64,000 nt of DNA from Talaromyces rugulosus. Its lineage: Eukaryota > Ascomycota > Eurotiomycetes > Eurotiales > Trichocomaceae. Made by a program: the position numbers and the translations under genes. The stretch spans positions 4,278,001 to 4,342,000 of the forward strand of contig NC_049563.1 in NCBI RefSeq assembly GCF_013368755.1. Reading direction: 5' to 3'. Shown in pieces: positions 12,838-24,223 of the stretch. Under the pieces are notes generated by a model that was not told the DNA's origin, searched no databases, and was given only the letters and a program-made list of their open reading frames with translations. Every line of letters starts with the position of its first letter. Position 1 is the stretch's first letter.

Positions 12838-14072
12838 CTACCTGTTATTTGGTTGAGCCCGGGGTTGATCGGGTGTGGCAGCCACGTTCCTATTGTTTCC
12901 TCTATCCTCACCGCGTATATTCCTCAAATCTTTCTTCCATGCTAGCACCACCATCTTGATTTCCAACAACTCCTTGTTTAATTTATGATTCTGGTTCTGC
13001 AACATGCCAATCTTCTTATTATCGGTCTTTAGCGAGCTCACTCGCGATTGAAGATCGGCAATATCAACCTCGAGCCCCCTCTGCGCGATCCGATTTTGTT
13101 CAAGCACCCGACGGAGCACTTCGACCCCTACATCGCTGTAATCGCGGAGGAAGCTGCCCATGTCCTCGTTTTGGTCCGATAACAAACTGTCTGCATGCTG
13201 CACCATGGGCGCCAGTACAACTTCCTTGAGTTCGGTGTAATTGCCCGTCTCGTTGTCGAAGATTTCGCGCACGGCTGCAATAAAACTAGGCGTGGACCAA
13301 TGCACACTGGTCCATTTGGCGAAGCGGCCGCGCGCGGCGTCTTTGAGCGGGGATATTAGATATTTGTCGGCAATGGCGTAGACGTGTAGAGACCTGGGGG
13401 ATTGGGGGATCTTGGAGCTGCGTGATTCTTGAGGTGTTGTTGTTGATGATGTTGTTGTTGTTGGTGGTGTGACTGTCTCCCCTGATATCGTCGAGGCATG
13501 TTTGACACTCTGCGGACGATAGCGGAACGATTCATAGTCCCAGTCCTCCGAGTCGTCGTATCGATGCGTGTAGAGATATCTGATCATGCGGTCGACAATC
13601 TCGGGATCGTCGTCTGTCAATGTCATTGTCCGAGTCAATGCTTCCTGTATGATTCATCAGCTTCCTCCCTTTTTTTTTCTAGCCCAAGCACGAAAGGAGC
13701 ATTTGAAAAAAAACTCACCACAAACTCCCCCCGACAAGCAGCCTCGAAGATACTCGACTGCGGACATATCACCGCCCGATGCACATGAAACTCGCGGACG
13801 GACCCTTGCACCTTGATCGTGAAATCTGAGTATCTGCCCGTCTTGTACATATCCCACACCAGCCCACGGAAAAAGTGTGATCCATCATTGACAACGGGCC
13901 CGGAGGTGGTGTGCGAGGAGTCGCGGTAACATCGGTATGTTGTTGAGGCTGGATTCTCGACTGGCGCATGAATCTTTGACTTTGGGCCTGTGGCCAAATC
14001 ATTATTCGCGGCCATTATTACTATTACTATTCTTCTGGTGTCGTGAATAGTAGTGGTTGCCTTGGGCATCAA
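12838..14072 (-). CDS. BTB/POZ domain protein
   Basis: Likely adaptor or dimerisation protein. Two exons (13719-14072 and 12838-13644) are separated by a 74-bp intron (13645-13718) that falls inside the BTB domain. Read across the junction the domain is typical: TGRYSDFTIKV, REFHVHRAVICPQSSIFEAAC, EFV-EALTRTMTLTDDDPEIVDRMIRYLYTHRY, then DKYLISPLKDAA. A low-complexity Thr/Ser stretch interrupts the domain. The C-terminus has a coiled coil (LEVDIADLQSRVSSLK, MLQNQNHKLNKELLEIK) and a polar tail. An internal ATG at 14015 (MAANNDLA) is an equally plausible start because the first 19 residues are not conserved-looking. This is a common fungal family without known specific function; a Cul3 adaptor role is possible but not shown. 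Confidence 0.85.
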
Positions 14073-14777
14073 ACTTTTTTCTTTTCTTTTTCTCTTTCTA
14101 TTATTGTCGTTGGATTCTTTTTTTTATCCCGCCTGATTAATAAGGAATAAAAAAAGTAATTCTCGTCGCCAGTTTATCGAAGCTTCAAATGTTATCCCCG
14201 CGTTGTTGTTATTATGTATATTGAAGATGTCATGCAATGTCAGAAAGAGGGGGAAAAGCTTCGACACTCCAGCGAGGGAAGATAAGACTCCTGTCTCATC
14301 ATAGTCACATGCAACCATTACTTTCGAGCGACCCGCATAAGGAAGATGTGGATTAAATTACCACCAGGCAGCCCATAAAAAAAAAAAAAAAAAAGGCGCG
14401 AACTGGGGTTGTAGTGACATTCTGCAGACCAAGGTGCATCACTGCATCCACCCGTCATCGCCGGAAACGGGTGCCGCCCGTAGCCGCCAACCAGAACGAG
14501 GAAACTATAACGTATACGGCTAATGAAAATAATAAGCTGATGTATACTTATTCTTCATAGGTTTTTTTGGATTATGTATTTATATTTATACTAAATTATC
14601 CACATACATTTTCACACGAGCTGTAATGAACCTGTCACTCATCCCATTGCCCGCAGTCAAAATGTTTATAGCCAACCCCGAAACCTGCAAATGCCACGCA
14701 AACGCTAGGAGTATGATCGTAAAAATTATAATAAAAACACCGCCAGCAAAATATCAAAACAATATGGCTAAAGTCAT
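14073..14777. other. Gene-free stretch
   Basis: It contains the 5' region of the BTB gene and the downstream region of the carboxypeptidase gene. A homopolymer A run sits at about 14,378-14,394 and an AT-rich segment at 14,515-14,610. I see no gene. Confidence 0.4.
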
Positions 14778-16594
14778 CTACCATAGGCCTGCGCCTTCGT
14801 CTTCGTATGGATTGTCTTCCACTGCGGTGAAATAGTCGTTAATATCCTCGGCACCATCCGATGTATCTTCTTCAGTCGGGAACAGAGCAGAATCCAACGC
14901 ATCTGTTGCTGGCTCAGCTGCCAAGTCCTCCGTATCATCGATATCCAGCGGCCAGTCAAAATCCGCCGCGTTGTCTCCAAACAAGAAATGGCCAAAGACG
15001 AGCACCGAGTTGTAAATTTCTTTGCCGGTGGGCACGATGTTCTCCGGAGGAAGGAGAAATCCGTACATGCCATTGTCGCGCAACTTGATCTGGTATGCGT
15101 ATTTTGCATGAAGTTGATGGTAAAACCAATCCAATGCGCTGCCCCCTGTACTTTCCACATCGGCGATACGATGCTTGTGTGGTTTGTCCGAGACGGCAAC
15201 TCCTTCACAAGCCGATCGAACTTTGTAAAATTCTCTATTCGTCATTCGAATCGCCTTGGCAAGGCCAAATGCAAGCTCTTCTAGATTTTCCAGAGTCGGC
15301 GGGACTGTTGAGCAAGAGTACGAGTACGGATATAGGATCTGCTGCGAGTAAGAGTGGAGATCGAGGAAGCCGACAAAGTCGATATTTCCGCTCTGTGTTT
15401 GGTTGTATGCCCACTCAGCGACCGATTTGGTCTCAACGCTCTCGAAAGCTTCTTTGCCTGCGTAGCTTTCTGAACAAGGATTTGCCCGGGTTCCCTCGCC
15501 ATCCCACTCATAACCCCAGGACCGGTCGAGGTCGATTCCTGGACAAAAGTGTAGCCCGGTCTGCTGTCTATTTTTGCGCCATAAGCGATCCATTTCCCAG
15601 GTATAGATGTACCCATCAGGGTTGATGGTCGGGACCAGAACCCAATCGAACTCTTCCAATATCGCAGTGATTGGAGCCGATTTTCCATATTCCGTCATAA
15701 GCCTGAAAGCGATATAGGTCACAGTAGATGTGCTGATCCATTCGCGAGCATGTGATCCCCCAACAATAAACACTGTTTTCCGCGGTTGTCCACCCTCCGA
15801 ATCCAATGGGCGAACGCCGAGTCGAAAGGCAGGGATATCGCGTCCCTCGAAAGTCACACCTACGTTAATGACCTCCACGTGAGACGGAAACATGGACGCC
15901 ATAAGGCGCATCCAAGGCAGTATAACTGAAAAAGGCTGGTAGTCGTTAAAAAATAGATCCGGAGTGCTTGACGATCGGAAAAGAGGGCCGCGGTTGAGTT
16001 GTTGGATCTGGTTGCGGGATGGGTAAGAGGCATAAATCAAAGCCGGAAGATCGTCGATGAGCATTGTATGCGCTTTTTGAAGTGACTTTGGCAGTAAGCC
16101 CAGTAATGATGGTATCTTAGCAAGGATTCTCGTGTTAGCGCGCCATTTGTATTCTAGGAGGAAAATGCAGCACATACGACCTCTTTTGCTAGGCGGATGT
16201 CCACAAACTCGTCAGTGGAATCCCAAACATCTAGGAAGAGAATATCGACTGCGTCGGACAGGGCTTCGACTTGGTCGGATTGTTCAAGCTTGAAGCGAAG
16301 AACGACATCACTGCTGTATCGGCTCCAGGCCTTGGGCTGTGGAAGCCGCGATCCGGGCTTGTTGCATGTCTGCTTCTCTTTCGAAATGCCCCAGATGCTC
16401 TCAATGACTGAATCTCGCAGTCTGGTCCAAGGCCGTCGAGAAGTGCGTGACTGGTGGACAAACTGGAATTGCTCTGGCAACGGTTCTGAAGGCGCTGGGG
16501 TGGTGATATCAGTGCCAGCGGGCACGGCAGTCGCTGGGCCGGCCAGCAAGAGCACGGCGCACAAGACGGCCAATATAAAATGCAGGCGATCCAT
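14778..16594 (-). CDS. ECM14: Inactive metallocarboxypeptidase Ecm14 (M14 family)
   Basis: Secreted M14-like protein linked by its family to cell-wall organisation. Two exons (16178-16594 and 14778-16115) are joined across a 62-bp intron, giving [15 protein letters not shown] and about 584 aa, normal for the family. Residues 1-23 are a signal peptide (hydrophobic core [13 protein letters not shown]). A propeptide follows, then the peptidase fold with the zinc ligands HAREW (His, Glu) and DLHSYSQ (His), substrate-binding NPDGY and [11 protein letters not shown]. The segment after the substrate tyrosine reads [16 protein letters not shown], where active carboxypeptidases have Glu in place of that Lys, so the catalytic base is lost. 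This substitution is the hallmark of Ecm14. The acidic C-terminal tail ([13 protein letters not shown] and on) is also typical. Confidence 0.93.
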
Positions 16595-16899
16595 GCTGCA
16601 GTATCGTCAGGACGGGCAGTGTCAAGATGCCATGAGGACTTGTACCAATGATGCTACCAGAGACGTGACTGAGAGCGGTTATCAGGCGGCGAAGTGGGAG
16701 TCGAGCCAAAGAGGCGCTAGTCCGGGTTGGGACTAGGGTTTACGGAGGCTGCCACTGTGCCACATCTAGTAATCTACTTTACCCGTAAATATCTATTTCG
16801 TCTGAACTCCTACTACCCTACTTCGTCTGAACTTACAAAAATCTGAAATAGGGAGTCAAAAAGTAAATAAATTGTTAATGGCAAAAAAAAGAGACCTCT

Positions 16900-16972
16900 C
16901 ACCTCTGGTGGGGATCGAACCCACAATTTCCAGCTTAGAAGGCTGGCACGTTAACCATTACGTTACAGAGGC
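16900..16972 (-). tRNA. tRNA-Arg (anticodon TCT)
   Basis: The minus strand folds into a complete cloverleaf of 73 nt: acceptor GCCTCTG pairing with CAGAGGT (one G-T pair), D arm around AATGGTTA, anticodon stem CCAGC/GCTGG with loop CTTCTAA, T arm GTGGG-TTCGATC-CCCAC, discriminator G. The anticodon TCT reads AGA codons. There is no intron. Confidence 0.95.
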
Positions 16973-17054
16973 CCTCATCAAAATTGCCGCTGCGCTTTTT
17001 TAATCTTAACTCGATCTGACCTCACATTGTATTACTAATTCTAAGAAAATGCAA

Positions 17055-20000
17055 CTAATTTCCCCCCTCATACCTTCTTTTCCTGCCTGAGGTTAGTTTG
17101 AACCGTCGCATCCTCTCATCTGTATAACCCCCTTCCCTAAAGAACTCCAGGTTTTTTGGGACGTGCTTGAGTGATTTGTCGATATGCAGATACCTTTTGG
17201 GGGTTTCTGCAATTTCTTCTCTTGTTGCCCCGTCGAACCAGTCCACAAAACTATTTGCTTTATAGAGAGCATACTCCCCATCAGTGGATGAATATATGAC
17301 CATTGGTTCATTTGATTCCTTTTTTGGCTGGAAAGTTACTTTAAACGCAAGGCGTCCAGCAGGATCATCAGCCATTGCTTTCTTAGCCCAGAAATGTGGA
17401 TGCCTCGTGCCTTCCGCAGCTACTTCTGCCTGAACCAATATGTCATGGTCCCACCCAGGGCCATTTCCTAGGAATAGGTCGATATTGCGAGATAGATGGA
17501 CTTGCTTTCTTGAACCTTTACAAAACGTGCCTTCCAAGACCATTCTGCGACCCTGAATTTCACGTGCGGACTGTACTGATCCGTATAGTGGAGATTCCTC
17601 CCCGGGAGTAAGGTTCTCCCGAGTAAGGAGGTTTGCGGTTTCTCGTCCCAGGGGCATGTCGGAATTGTCTATGACATCTTGCCCCGTCACAAGTACCTCC
17701 TCGATAATCTCTGCTACATCTGGCACGTAATCTGGATCTGTATGTGCTTGGGTATCCATACCGGTTGGGCCTTTGATCGCCTGCAATAGCCGGGTCACTG
17801 CGTTCATCTCATCTGGCCTTTTCATTCTTGGTCTTTGGCTCTTCTTGATGCCGTGCTCTCCGACAGTCCCTCGGTACTGTGCCGGACATCTTGGAAGGGC
17901 ATGTAACAGGATGATACAGGAGTGAATCAGCGAGTCCCCTATTTTTTCAAGCTCGTTGATATGCTGCGGCTCAGTAAAACCTTTCCGATACAGCCAATGC
18001 CTGACTTTTGGATCTATGTTGTCTCCGGTCATTCTAACAGCCCCATTTCTCTCCTTTTCGTATAACTCAAGTAGGAGATTTACCATCCCGCAATTTTGGC
18101 TGAAATATGCCGAGATTCCAGATGTTTGGGTTACGAGAGCAGCAAATCGAAAGAGGTCCGTAATCATTGAAGATTCAGAAAAATTATTTGTCGCTAGACT
18201 GCTTAATGGTGCTGGGCAATAAATATAAATGCGTTTGATTGAGTTCGTTTCGATCTCAATATACGCATTGAATATGCCACCCTGCAGCTCTAACTTGATT
18301 TCTGTGAGGTGTTGTCCTTGAATGACTCGGTGCGCATTCTCACCACACAAGAGAATAACCCTTAATGAGCTGTTGGAAATAAGAAAGGAGTTAACACTTC
18401 TGACCTCCTCTAGATCTTGAAGTGTTTGAGAGCGGATCGAAAGTCCTGTCGATTGAATCGAGGGCTCCTTGAAATCGAATGCCCAAATGAGACAGTTTGT
18501 GTCGTTAAACCCCGACTCTCTGATCCCCCATGGAGGATGTATGTGTCTACTTTGGTCGGTAGAATTATCCGGTTTTATCCAGATTTCATCTAACATAATT
18601 CCAACACGGGCCGTTTCAGGGCAGCCAACTGGTAGGACGAGATTTGGTACGTCGCCAAGCTTGTCACGTACATGAGACGTGAAGAGTCCCCAGAAATCAG
18701 GACCAGAAGCCTGGTGCGGAACACCAGTAGTCAAATCTATGACTATATTGTTCTCTGGCGTTCCGTCCTGGGCTATTGCGTCCCTCAATGCTGAGTGACA
18801 CGTCTCAACAGACAAGCTTGGCCTGTTTGTGAGAGCATACTGAGTTGGTTCTCTCATACTCTCACGAACCGACGGCCATTCTTGAACATCTTGGTCTGGG
18901 GAGTTTTGCAACTCGCAGTTGAATTGATGCCTTACTGATGAAGATAGCTTCATTGACTGGAGCAGTGGAGGCACAATATTGAGACCAAGTGTCGGATGCT
19001 CCTCTTGGTTTATCCCAGAATAACGTCTCAAGGTATTGAATGGAAGGGATTGAAAGATCCGGCACATAAACATCTCTGGGGATGTTATTGTAAACTGTAA
19101 CAACACCTTCGTTCATTCCCAAATAGCTTTTCAGCTTCCAAAGCAGTAAGAAGTTTGCACTTCGGTGACCTTGGCCTTTCCACACCACATAATAATGCAG
19201 TGTGTGGTGCTTTCCTTGCTTCACGGCATTCATGTGGTCCACAAGGCGTCGAGGCCAGTTTGTTGACTGACCTACATACGGCCTTAGGTAGTCTTTGTTT
19301 CGTTCTTCCGTGATGAAATCCAAGTAGCCACCAGAGGCTTGGACATGTTCTGCCAGATGTGGAAGTTGTTGCCGCTGGATTTCAGCTAATCTGTGATTTT
19401 TTATTAGTACTTGTTTAATATATGCTCTAAGTGTTGAGCATACCTTTCAGCCGTGATTGCCTTTCCTTCTAACATCTTAATTTCGTCACAAATGCACTCC
19501 AAAAGCACCTCCGTGACCCCTTCAACACCACCTGAAGCCTCAATGATATTTGCATATGGCATTCCGCTCAATTCAGCTTGAGACTGTCGTAAAATATGTT
19601 GAATTAAACCCGTCATGGTCTGTTTGAGATTAGGAACGACCACTGGGGCTGAAACCTGGTATGACTTTTTGTAAATTGTCAGTATAATAGCCATATGATG
19701 GAATATGAAATAATTACCTGTGTCCCTGTCTCCGTTTGCACTGGCATATTTGGCGCTGCGGATAGAGTTTGGGTAAGTCGGGTCGGTAAATTCGTGCGAG
19801 GTGCTCTTGAGTTGTTCGTTTTTTGCTGACGTTTTCGAGAGGATTCAGGCCCTTGAGGAGGGGAAGGATGAGAGGTCTCAGGTTCTTGAGCCTCTTGATG
19901 AAGGGGAGGACGAGAGATCCGAGCATGGACTTGTGCCAATTCTTCTCGCGCTTGATTAAAACTTTCATTATTGCTAAGACTATGCAATTTCGACAGTGTC

Positions 20001-20624
20001 TCGTTTGTAAGAAGAGGCATCCATTTCGTTTCCAGCGATAAGAAAACTTGAACATCCTGTGGCTGCAAAAGATGCGGTATCCTGCCTAACTCTTTTCGCA
20101 GGATGGACCACAGGACACGGATCTTCAGAAAATTGTAGGAACTGGGATTTCGCAAGGACAGTAATTTTTTGAAAGTTTCCCGCCTTCGTAAGAATACTTC
20201 CCGTGGTGGTCGTGGTGGAAACTTTCCCAAGGACTGTCTTTGCTTCTCTCTCCGGGTTGATGAGAACAGATCCCATGGTGGGCGAGATGGGATAACATCC
20301 TCGTCGTCGGTTTCCCAAGTGGATTCCTCTTCCTCTTCCTCTTGATCTTGACCAAGTCCTTTCTTAGACGAAACGCGCTCATTGAACTCGGTGAGAAATT
20401 CTTGGTGCAGGTATGTGTTCTGGGCCAAGAGATCTCCCAGGATGGCTTGGGCGGATGGACTGGCGTCGTCTTCAGACATGCGGTTTACCTGCTGCTCCTG
20501 ATCGGTGTCGCCCTGCTGAGAAATGGAGTCAGTATTGTGGTGCTTTCAGTACCAGTTTTCAGGCGTTTTGGATGCTTGAGCAGTGTCTTACCACATTTTC
20601 GTTTTCAGAGCGCTCCATGTTCAT
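17055..20624 (-). CDS. Large orphan protein with GIY-YIG-like segment; reading frame break near 19,000-19,110
   Basis: A multi-exon gene I do not recognise. A first small exon (20592-20624, MNMERSENENV) joins across an intron to the exon of 19,740-20,515, which is acidic, Pro-rich and mostly disordered. An intron with donor after ETGTQ joins VSAPVVVPNLKQ, and another joins ERLAEIQRQQLPHLAEH. The next exon has GYLDFITEE and YVGQSTNWPRRLVDHMN, resembling a GIY-YIG nuclease core with Tyr, Arg and His positions kept. A 650-aa C-terminal part without recognised domains then runs to 17,055. The GIY-YIG frame stays open to 18,862 while the C-terminal frame opens from 19,106, so they overlap in different frames. 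A 103-bp intron (19004-19106) would join them; a frameshift is the other explanation. Its position beside a tRNA and a relic repeat hints at an accessory gene. Confidence 0.55.
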
Positions 20625-20962
20625 TCTGGGCAATTGCCTTTGGTGAAAAAGCAAGGAATGATGAAAAGAGATAAACTGAGAAGAGCGTTGGGAAGTGAGG
20701 GAGTAAGAGATGTGATGCGATGCTGGTCGATTGACTTCGATGAAATAACAAGGAAATATGAGAAGTGATAAATCGAGAAGAGCGTGGGAATTAAGCGGTG
20801 AAATAGTGGCTGGTGGGCGGCCTCCCACGGGAAATTTGAGGAATTCTCCATATGCTGAAGTAAAGGAAAAAAAAACGTATTCACACTTCTATGTACATTG
20901 ACGTAAACGGCAATAAGGAGTCAGGGCCTAATCTTAAAATACGAGATCCTCCAGCATCGACC

Positions 20963-21000
20963 GACCATATATTGACATCCTTTGGTGCAGTTGTTAATAG
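20963..21000 (+). repeat. Inverted-repeat copy C, left end
   Basis: It contains GACCATATATTGAC, then TTTGGTGCAG followed by TTGTTAATAG. It matches the ends of copies A and B but lacks about 17 bases in the middle. It is the most T-rich copy. Confidence 0.6.
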
Positions 21001-21234
21001 GTTATGGGGCCCGGTGAATATCTCATAAAGGAATCAGAAGAAGAGACTGTTACACACTGCAAACGGTGATGGTCGGAACTGCGATGCCGCGACGCCTAAA
21101 GATAGCGATTCACTAGAAAGTTGGTCCGGTAAAAGAAAAGAACAAAGAGTCTTTCCACCTAGATATGAGACAGTTTAATTTGATACCTTACCGTCAGAGA
21201 GCGCCCAGAGTTCTCAGCCTTCCAGTCTCAGGTG

Positions 21235-21305
21235 TGGATATAAACCATACTAGTGGATTGACTGCCCAAGAGACCGAAGGTCTTTTGGTGCAGCTGTTAA
21301 TAGAA
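21235..21305 (+). repeat. Inverted-repeat copy A, internal direct copy
   Basis: It shares GGATAT, ACCATA, GGATTGACTG and an identical 17-nt core AGGTCTTTTGGTGCAGC with copy B, plus the TAA-AGAA ending. It is in the same orientation as copy C. Confidence 0.65.
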
Positions 21306-22007
21306 TAATACCTCAGTTTGCTACTGATTGGAGAGGTTTATCAGGAGCAGGTGTTTAAAGTATGTATGTTAAAAGTCTTCAGGTACTCAGGAGTAGATCG
21401 AGTACGTAGTCCAATGCAAGATCCATGATGGGGCTAGTCCGAATTTGGATTAGACCCACGTGGTAATAACCAACTAAAAATAAACCAGGCCCAATCGGTC
21501 AAACCCAAAAAATGAGCGATGAGGAATAATCAACGGAAAAAGGAGATCTCCTGTCATGAAAAAAACCTGTATTATGGTTCTAAAAAAAGAAAAATCCAGG
21601 AGCCTCCCTGTAAATATTTCCATCACGGCCAGGTAGTCCCTTACGGAGCTCAAATTATTTTAGTGTGCCCAGCGATATCGATATCGATTTGGGCTTTTTC
21701 CGTTTGACGCTGCAGTCAGTTGTGGATTCTTTGACCAGCTGTTCAAACAGCTCGGGGTTCCATTTGGAGAATGCTCCGATTCTCTTCACCGGGGAAGGAC
21801 AAAAAAATTCCGTGGTTCCATTTTTGGTGCCGTGCCGACATACGCCAATTGATGCCTCAGGGCAAACGTCGGTCACGTGGAAGCGAACAAAGAAAATGCA
21901 TCCTGCAATTATCCTTCGTCAAGTTGTCAATCCTGGACTGTCCACACCGAGAAGGATTTAACTTCTGATTCTTGCTGTCAAACTTGGTCTCAAGATATCT
22001 CCATGTT

Positions 22008-22072
22008 TTCTGTTAGCGGCTGCACCAAAAGACCTCTGGTCTCTAGGGCCAGTCAATCTATGGTCCATATCC
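22008..22072 (-). repeat. Inverted-repeat copy B, right end
   Basis: Read on the minus strand it gives GGATATGGACCATAGATTGAC, then AGGTCTTTTGGTGCAGC and CGCTAACAGAA. It is the reverse orientation of copies A and C, and differs from A mainly by C/T and A/G transitions plus a 6-nt gap. Confidence 0.65.
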
Positions 22073-22111
22073 AGGCGGTTGATTTACCCAACTTGAATAT
22101 TTCAAGTCAAT

Positions 22112-24223
22112 TCATCTCGTGCACCGTTCACTCGCAGGCCTCCAACCAACGCCCAACCCTTCCATAACCAACCTCTCCCTCTCCTCCCACGTCTCCCCTC
22201 CAGACTCCAAATCAACAACTGCTCCTCCACTGGTCCTCTGTCTGACTCCACTCGAGTCAAACTTCCATCCATGCGCCTTTTTCGCATACCGCCGTAAATC
22301 CCGCTCAAACGTGGTGTCACCGGACCAGCCCAGCACGGCGCAGCCGACGGTGCGCCATGGCGAGATGATAATATCGACGCGGTGATGTGGGTTGGGATTG
22401 CTGCGCCGGCGTGTTTGTTCGTTTTCCCCTGTCGATAAACGAGGGCTGTTTGTCAAGGATTCCTCCTCTGCAAAGTTTGGGTCTCGCCATACTACAAGTG
22501 CCTTGTCGAGGCTATCGAAATGGTGCGCGCCGGGATCACCGCGAAACGGTAGTGTTTGCTGCTCGCGGTTGGATGTTGTCATATGCAGAGCCAAAGTGTG
22601 CGTGATCCAGCCCTCGGTCTCGAGACTACCGACAATATCCAAGACGAGATTTTTGGTGACGTGGTCATCGCGATGGCTGAGCACGAGGTCGATATCCCCC
22701 GAGATTTCCTTGCCGCGGCGATATCCGCCTACAACGATGCATTCAATACCCTGGCCGTCATAGTCACAGCCTGGTCGAACTTGATGGGCGTGCCTACGGA
22801 TAGTCTTTGCGATGTGATCGACCTCGACCCGGGGGATGCCAGCGGCGAACTCGTCGTAGAATTTCAATCCAATCTGTTGAACCCGGGACAGTCTGTCCCA
22901 TCCATGCTCAATCACATCGTCAAGATCGCGCCACTGACGTTGATAGTAAAATTCTCGCGCGGTTTTGGGGCCGACGCCCCAGATTTTGTAGAACTGGTGT
23001 ATAATGCTGATCACCGGGTCCCTTTCCAACACCTCGGCTGCCTGGAGTATACCATTTGCGCTGTTTTTGTACTCGACGAACAAGTTAGCAATCTTAGTGT
23101 CGCAGCCGGGCAAGCTCGAGACCTCGGCAGGACTGCGAATTTCATATGGATAAGCGGCCAACGCGGCAATAGATGTGCTATAGGCACGCACCCCAATCTC
23201 ATCCAGAGTGAGTTCACGCACCCGCCGGATTTTGACCAACTGATTAATAAAATTTTCATTAGGTGGGTGCAAGGGAGCGGATCGTTTGCATGCATACAAC
23301 ACCCCGGTTTTCACCCAGTCTGGAGCTGGCGGTATAGGTATGGTTTGGTCATGCTCTGAGGTTGTCTGCCGGTATAAAGAAGGTGGATGATGTGCCTGCT
23401 GGCTGAGCTGAGATGATGATTCCGCGTGTTTTGTTCGTCTCGAGCTGAATTTTGAGGCGCTGCCGTATGGAGAAGCTGGTGGTGGTTGGGACGCAGCATC
23501 TCCGATTGCCCGCATGATGATACTTTGCGAGTCATGAGTAGTGGAGGTTTTCATCTGCGTTTGTGGTAGCTTCTGTGAGGCTTCCGACGGGGCAATGATT
23601 TTGCCATGATATACAGTGAACTCATCCAGTGGCAGAGCGTTTCTGGCTTTGATAGACTGGGCAACCCATTCCAGCTTGAGGACTTTGATATGATCATCCT
23701 GTACTATGCTGGGGCTCTCCATCTCTTTGGAAATGGCTTCTCGGCGATCATCACTCGGTTTCACTTTTCCCGCCGGCCTTGAAGGCCCTTTGTCGAGGTC
23801 GTCAGACCCTTCCGACTCCGTGCTCAAGTCAGCCGCATCCTGGTTCTTTTCTCTCTCATCTGAAGGACGCAACTCCAGCCTCCTTTTCTTCACCGGCGGC
23901 TCCTCTTCACCTTTTCTTGTTTCCGTGGCTTTTTGTTGTTGTTCATCAATCAAGACCCCCTCGGTCCAAACACCCCTCGCCCTCAACTCCAACGCTGCCC
24001 GTTTCCGTTGCAAGATCGTGCCAACAACAATTCTCGCTTCTGAAATATCATATGTCAGAGTGGCCGCGTGTTTGACGAGTTCGTCCTCAATACCATGAAG
24101 CTCTTCCAGATCGAGACGTGTCGGAAGAACGAAAATCGGCGGGTGGGTTTCAAATAGAGGCGCGGCCGCTTCCTCTTGAATAATAGGCGAGGATGTTGGT
24201 GCTCTGGCGGGTGATATTGCCAT
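22112..24223 (-). CDS. POL4: Family X DNA polymerase (Pol4 / Pol mu-lambda type)
   Basis: Gap-filling DNA polymerase of nuclear non-homologous end joining and base excision repair. Single open frame of 703 aa. An N-terminal BRCT-like domain is visible from about residue 25 to 205 (PPIFVLPTRLDLEEL to LKLEWVAQSIKARNALPLDEF), with an acidic disordered insert carrying a KKRR basic signal inside it. The helix-hairpin-helix 8-kDa part follows (SLPGCDTKIANLFVEY; IWGVGPKTAREFYYQ). The palm has GGYRRGKEISGDIDLVLSH near residue 510 and HRVDIIISPW near 614, which together supply the three catalytic aspartates. The end (GWSGDTTFERDLRRYAKK, then ERLVMEGLGVGWRPASERC) is typical. No intron is needed. The start at 24223 is the first ATG. 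Fungi usually have one such enzyme, so the Pol4 name is reasonable. Confidence 0.92.
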   Translation of the reverse strand: MAISPARAPTSSPIIQEEAAAPLFETHPPIFVLPTRLDLEELHGIEDELVKHAATLTYDISEARIVVGTILQRKRAALELRARGVWTEGVLIDEQQQKATETRKGEEEPPVKKRRLELRPSDEREKNQDAADLSTESEGSDDLDKGPSRPAGKVKPSDDRREAISKEMESPSIVQDDHIKVLKLEWVAQSIKARNALPLDEFTVYHGKIIAPSEASQKLPQTQMKTSTTHDSQSIIMRAIGDAASQPPPASPYGSASKFSSRRTKHAESSSQLSQQAHHPPSLYRQTTSEHDQTIPIPPAPDWVKTGVLYACKRSAPLHPPNENFINQLVKIRRVRELTLDEIGVRAYSTSIAALAAYPYEIRSPAEVSSLPGCDTKIANLFVEYKNSANGILQAAEVLERDPVISIIHQFYKIWGVGPKTAREFYYQRQWRDLDDVIEHGWDRLSRVQQIGLKFYDEFAAGIPRVEVDHIAKTIRRHAHQVRPGCDYDGQGIECIVVGGYRRGKEISGDIDLVLSHRDDHVTKNLVLDIVGSLETEGWITHTLALHMTTSNREQQTLPFRGDPGAHHFDSLDKALVVWRDPNFAEEESLTNSPRLSTGENEQTRRRSNPNPHHRVDIIISPWRTVGCAVLGWSGDTTFERDLRRYAKKAHGWKFDSSGVRQRTSGGAVVDLESGGETWEERERLVMEGLGVGWRPASERCTR

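Larger units (their letters stand above)
20625..22111. other. Gene-free stretch containing a relic inverted repeat
   Basis: The first 250 bp are the upstream region of the GIY-YIG-like gene. The rest has no supported gene but carries three related copies of a short sequence, listed separately, the outer two in inverted orientation. Confidence 0.5.

Noticed and set aside
22556..23359. Long plus-strand open frame opposite the family X polymerase gene
   Set aside because: It is antisense to clear polymerase motifs and has no domain-like features.
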